Below, one piece after another: positions 63,322 through 64,000 of a stretch of 64,000 nucleotides of DNA. Each line of letters opens with the position of its first letter. Positions within the stretch are counted from its first letter, which is position 1. The notes beneath the pieces are model-generated. The model was not told where the DNA came from and ran no database searches. It was given only the letters and a program-made list of their open reading frames with translations. This stretch comes from Cetobacterium sp. NK01 (GTDB lineage: Bacteria > Fusobacteriota > Fusobacteriia > Fusobacteriales > Fusobacteriaceae). Location of the stretch: assembly GCF_024506395.1 (NCBI RefSeq), contig NZ_JANIBO010000007.1, forward strand, positions 1 to 64,000, given 5' to 3'. The translations under genes were made by a program, and so were the position numbers.

Positions 63322-64000
63322 TACAAAGATGAAGAGTTTATAAGAATGTGGGTAGCAGATATGGAATTTGCAACACCTCAAGTGGTTATTGATGGAATAA
63401 AAGAAAGATTAGATAAAAGAATTTTTGGATATACGAGAATTTTTTCAAAGGATTACTATAACGCTTTCTCTAATTGGTGTATAAAAAGATATGGTTGGAA
63501 TTTTGAACGAGAACATTTAGTAATGTCAAATGGAATAATCCCAGCTTTATATGAACTTGTAAACTATATTTGTGGTGAAGATGAAAAAGTTCTTTTCTTA
63601 ACACCATCGTATGCGTATTTTAAATATGCTGCAGATTACAATAGTAGAGATTCTGTATGCAGTGATTTGATAGATAATGATGGGTATTATACTATTGATT
63701 TTGATGATCTTGAAAAGAAGGCGGCAGATGAAAAAACTACGTTATTAATTCTTTGTAATCCTCATAATCCTACAGGACGTGTATGGACTGAAGAGGAATT
63801 AAGACGAATTGGAGAAATTTGTATAAAACATAATGTATGGATAATTTCTGATGAAATTCACTGTGATCTTTTGAGAGAAGGACAGATTCATATTCCTTTA
63901 GCGAAGCTTTTTCCAGAATGTGAAAGAATAGTAACTTGTATGGCTCCAAGTAAAACTTTTAATATGGCTGGGTTGATGATATCTAACATAGTTATTCCAG
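63322..64000 (+). pseudogene. MalY/PatB-type C-S lyase, 5' truncated by Tn-B, runs off window
   Basis: In frame from 63322 (YKDEEFIRMWVADMEFATPQ) through CNPHNPTGRVW, ISDEIHCDLL and the PLP lysine motif APSKTFNMAGLM, with no stop to 64000. About 30 N-terminal residues and the start codon are missing, replaced by the transposon end. Homologous to, but clearly diverged from, the intact gene at 11244. The C-terminus lies outside the window. Confidence 0.88.

Overview
The window is AT-rich, densely coding DNA carrying an outer-membrane porin-like gene, FMN/FAD fumarate-reductase-like and amino-acid/peptide catabolism genes, and Firmicute-type resistance genes. I infer a Fusobacteriota genome (Cetobacterium or Fusobacterium type). 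An iteron replication origin, Rep_3 initiator, ParA/ParB pair, MobA/MobL relaxase and oriT-like site near the middle suggest a mobilizable plasmid or megaplasmid, or a plasmid integrated in a chromosome. The window alone cannot tell these apart. I saw no rRNA, tRNA or CRISPR array.

Region 1 (1-13.8 kb): an amino-acid/peptide operon (NhaC antiporter, M20 amidohydrolase, YfcC carrier, RidA, glutaredoxin-like protein, MalY/PatB C-S lyase, DUF401 permease). Its ridA gene is split by a complete 6.5-kb Tn3-family transposon (called Tn-A here, 4117-10658) with 38-bp inverted repeats. Tn-A carries a resolvase, a frameshifted transposase, a frameshifted Lsa-like ABC-F resistance gene with leader peptide and attenuator, and a frameshifted SDR gene.

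Region 2 (14.0-31.2 kb): a small tyrosine recombinase beside inverted CTAGTTTAC motifs; an alpha-galactoside (raffinose-family) locus with GH32 invertase, SSS symporter, LacI regulator, ABC importer, GH36 alpha-galactosidase and porin; a periplasmic flavocytochrome-like reductase; a decaying two-component system; and a small exported Asn/Gly-rich protein. IS256 and Tn3 scraps and dispersed repeats lie between.

Region 3 (31.4-44.4 kb): a frameshifted AAA-ATPase plus TOPRIM-like gene pair resembling an anti-phage module; an IS256 element split by an IS91-like element; parAB; six iterons; rep; a deleted second IS256; the relaxase, oriT-like dyads and decayed small plasmid genes.

Region 4 (44.9-64 kb): a type I restriction-modification operon (hsdR, hsdM, a DUF1016 nuclease, hsdS), then a mosaic of mobile DNA: an IS21 remnant cut by a fragment of a second Tn3 transposon (Tn-B), a DUF2971 gene, a Mor-like regulator, a tetA(P)-tetB(P) tetracycline-resistance operon of Clostridium perfringens type with attenuator and coupled upstream ORF, a 273-bp Tn3-derived miniature element with a perfect 5-bp target duplication, and a complete 4.0-kb Tn-B (59300-63321) abutting a second, truncated malY/patB gene that runs off the window.

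The strongest findings are the Tn-A disruption of ridA, the attenuation leaders of the ABC-F and tet(P) genes, the miniature Tn3 element, the iteron origin, and the AAA/TOPRIM pair. Many frameshifts sit in homopolymers, so either decay or assembly error is possible.
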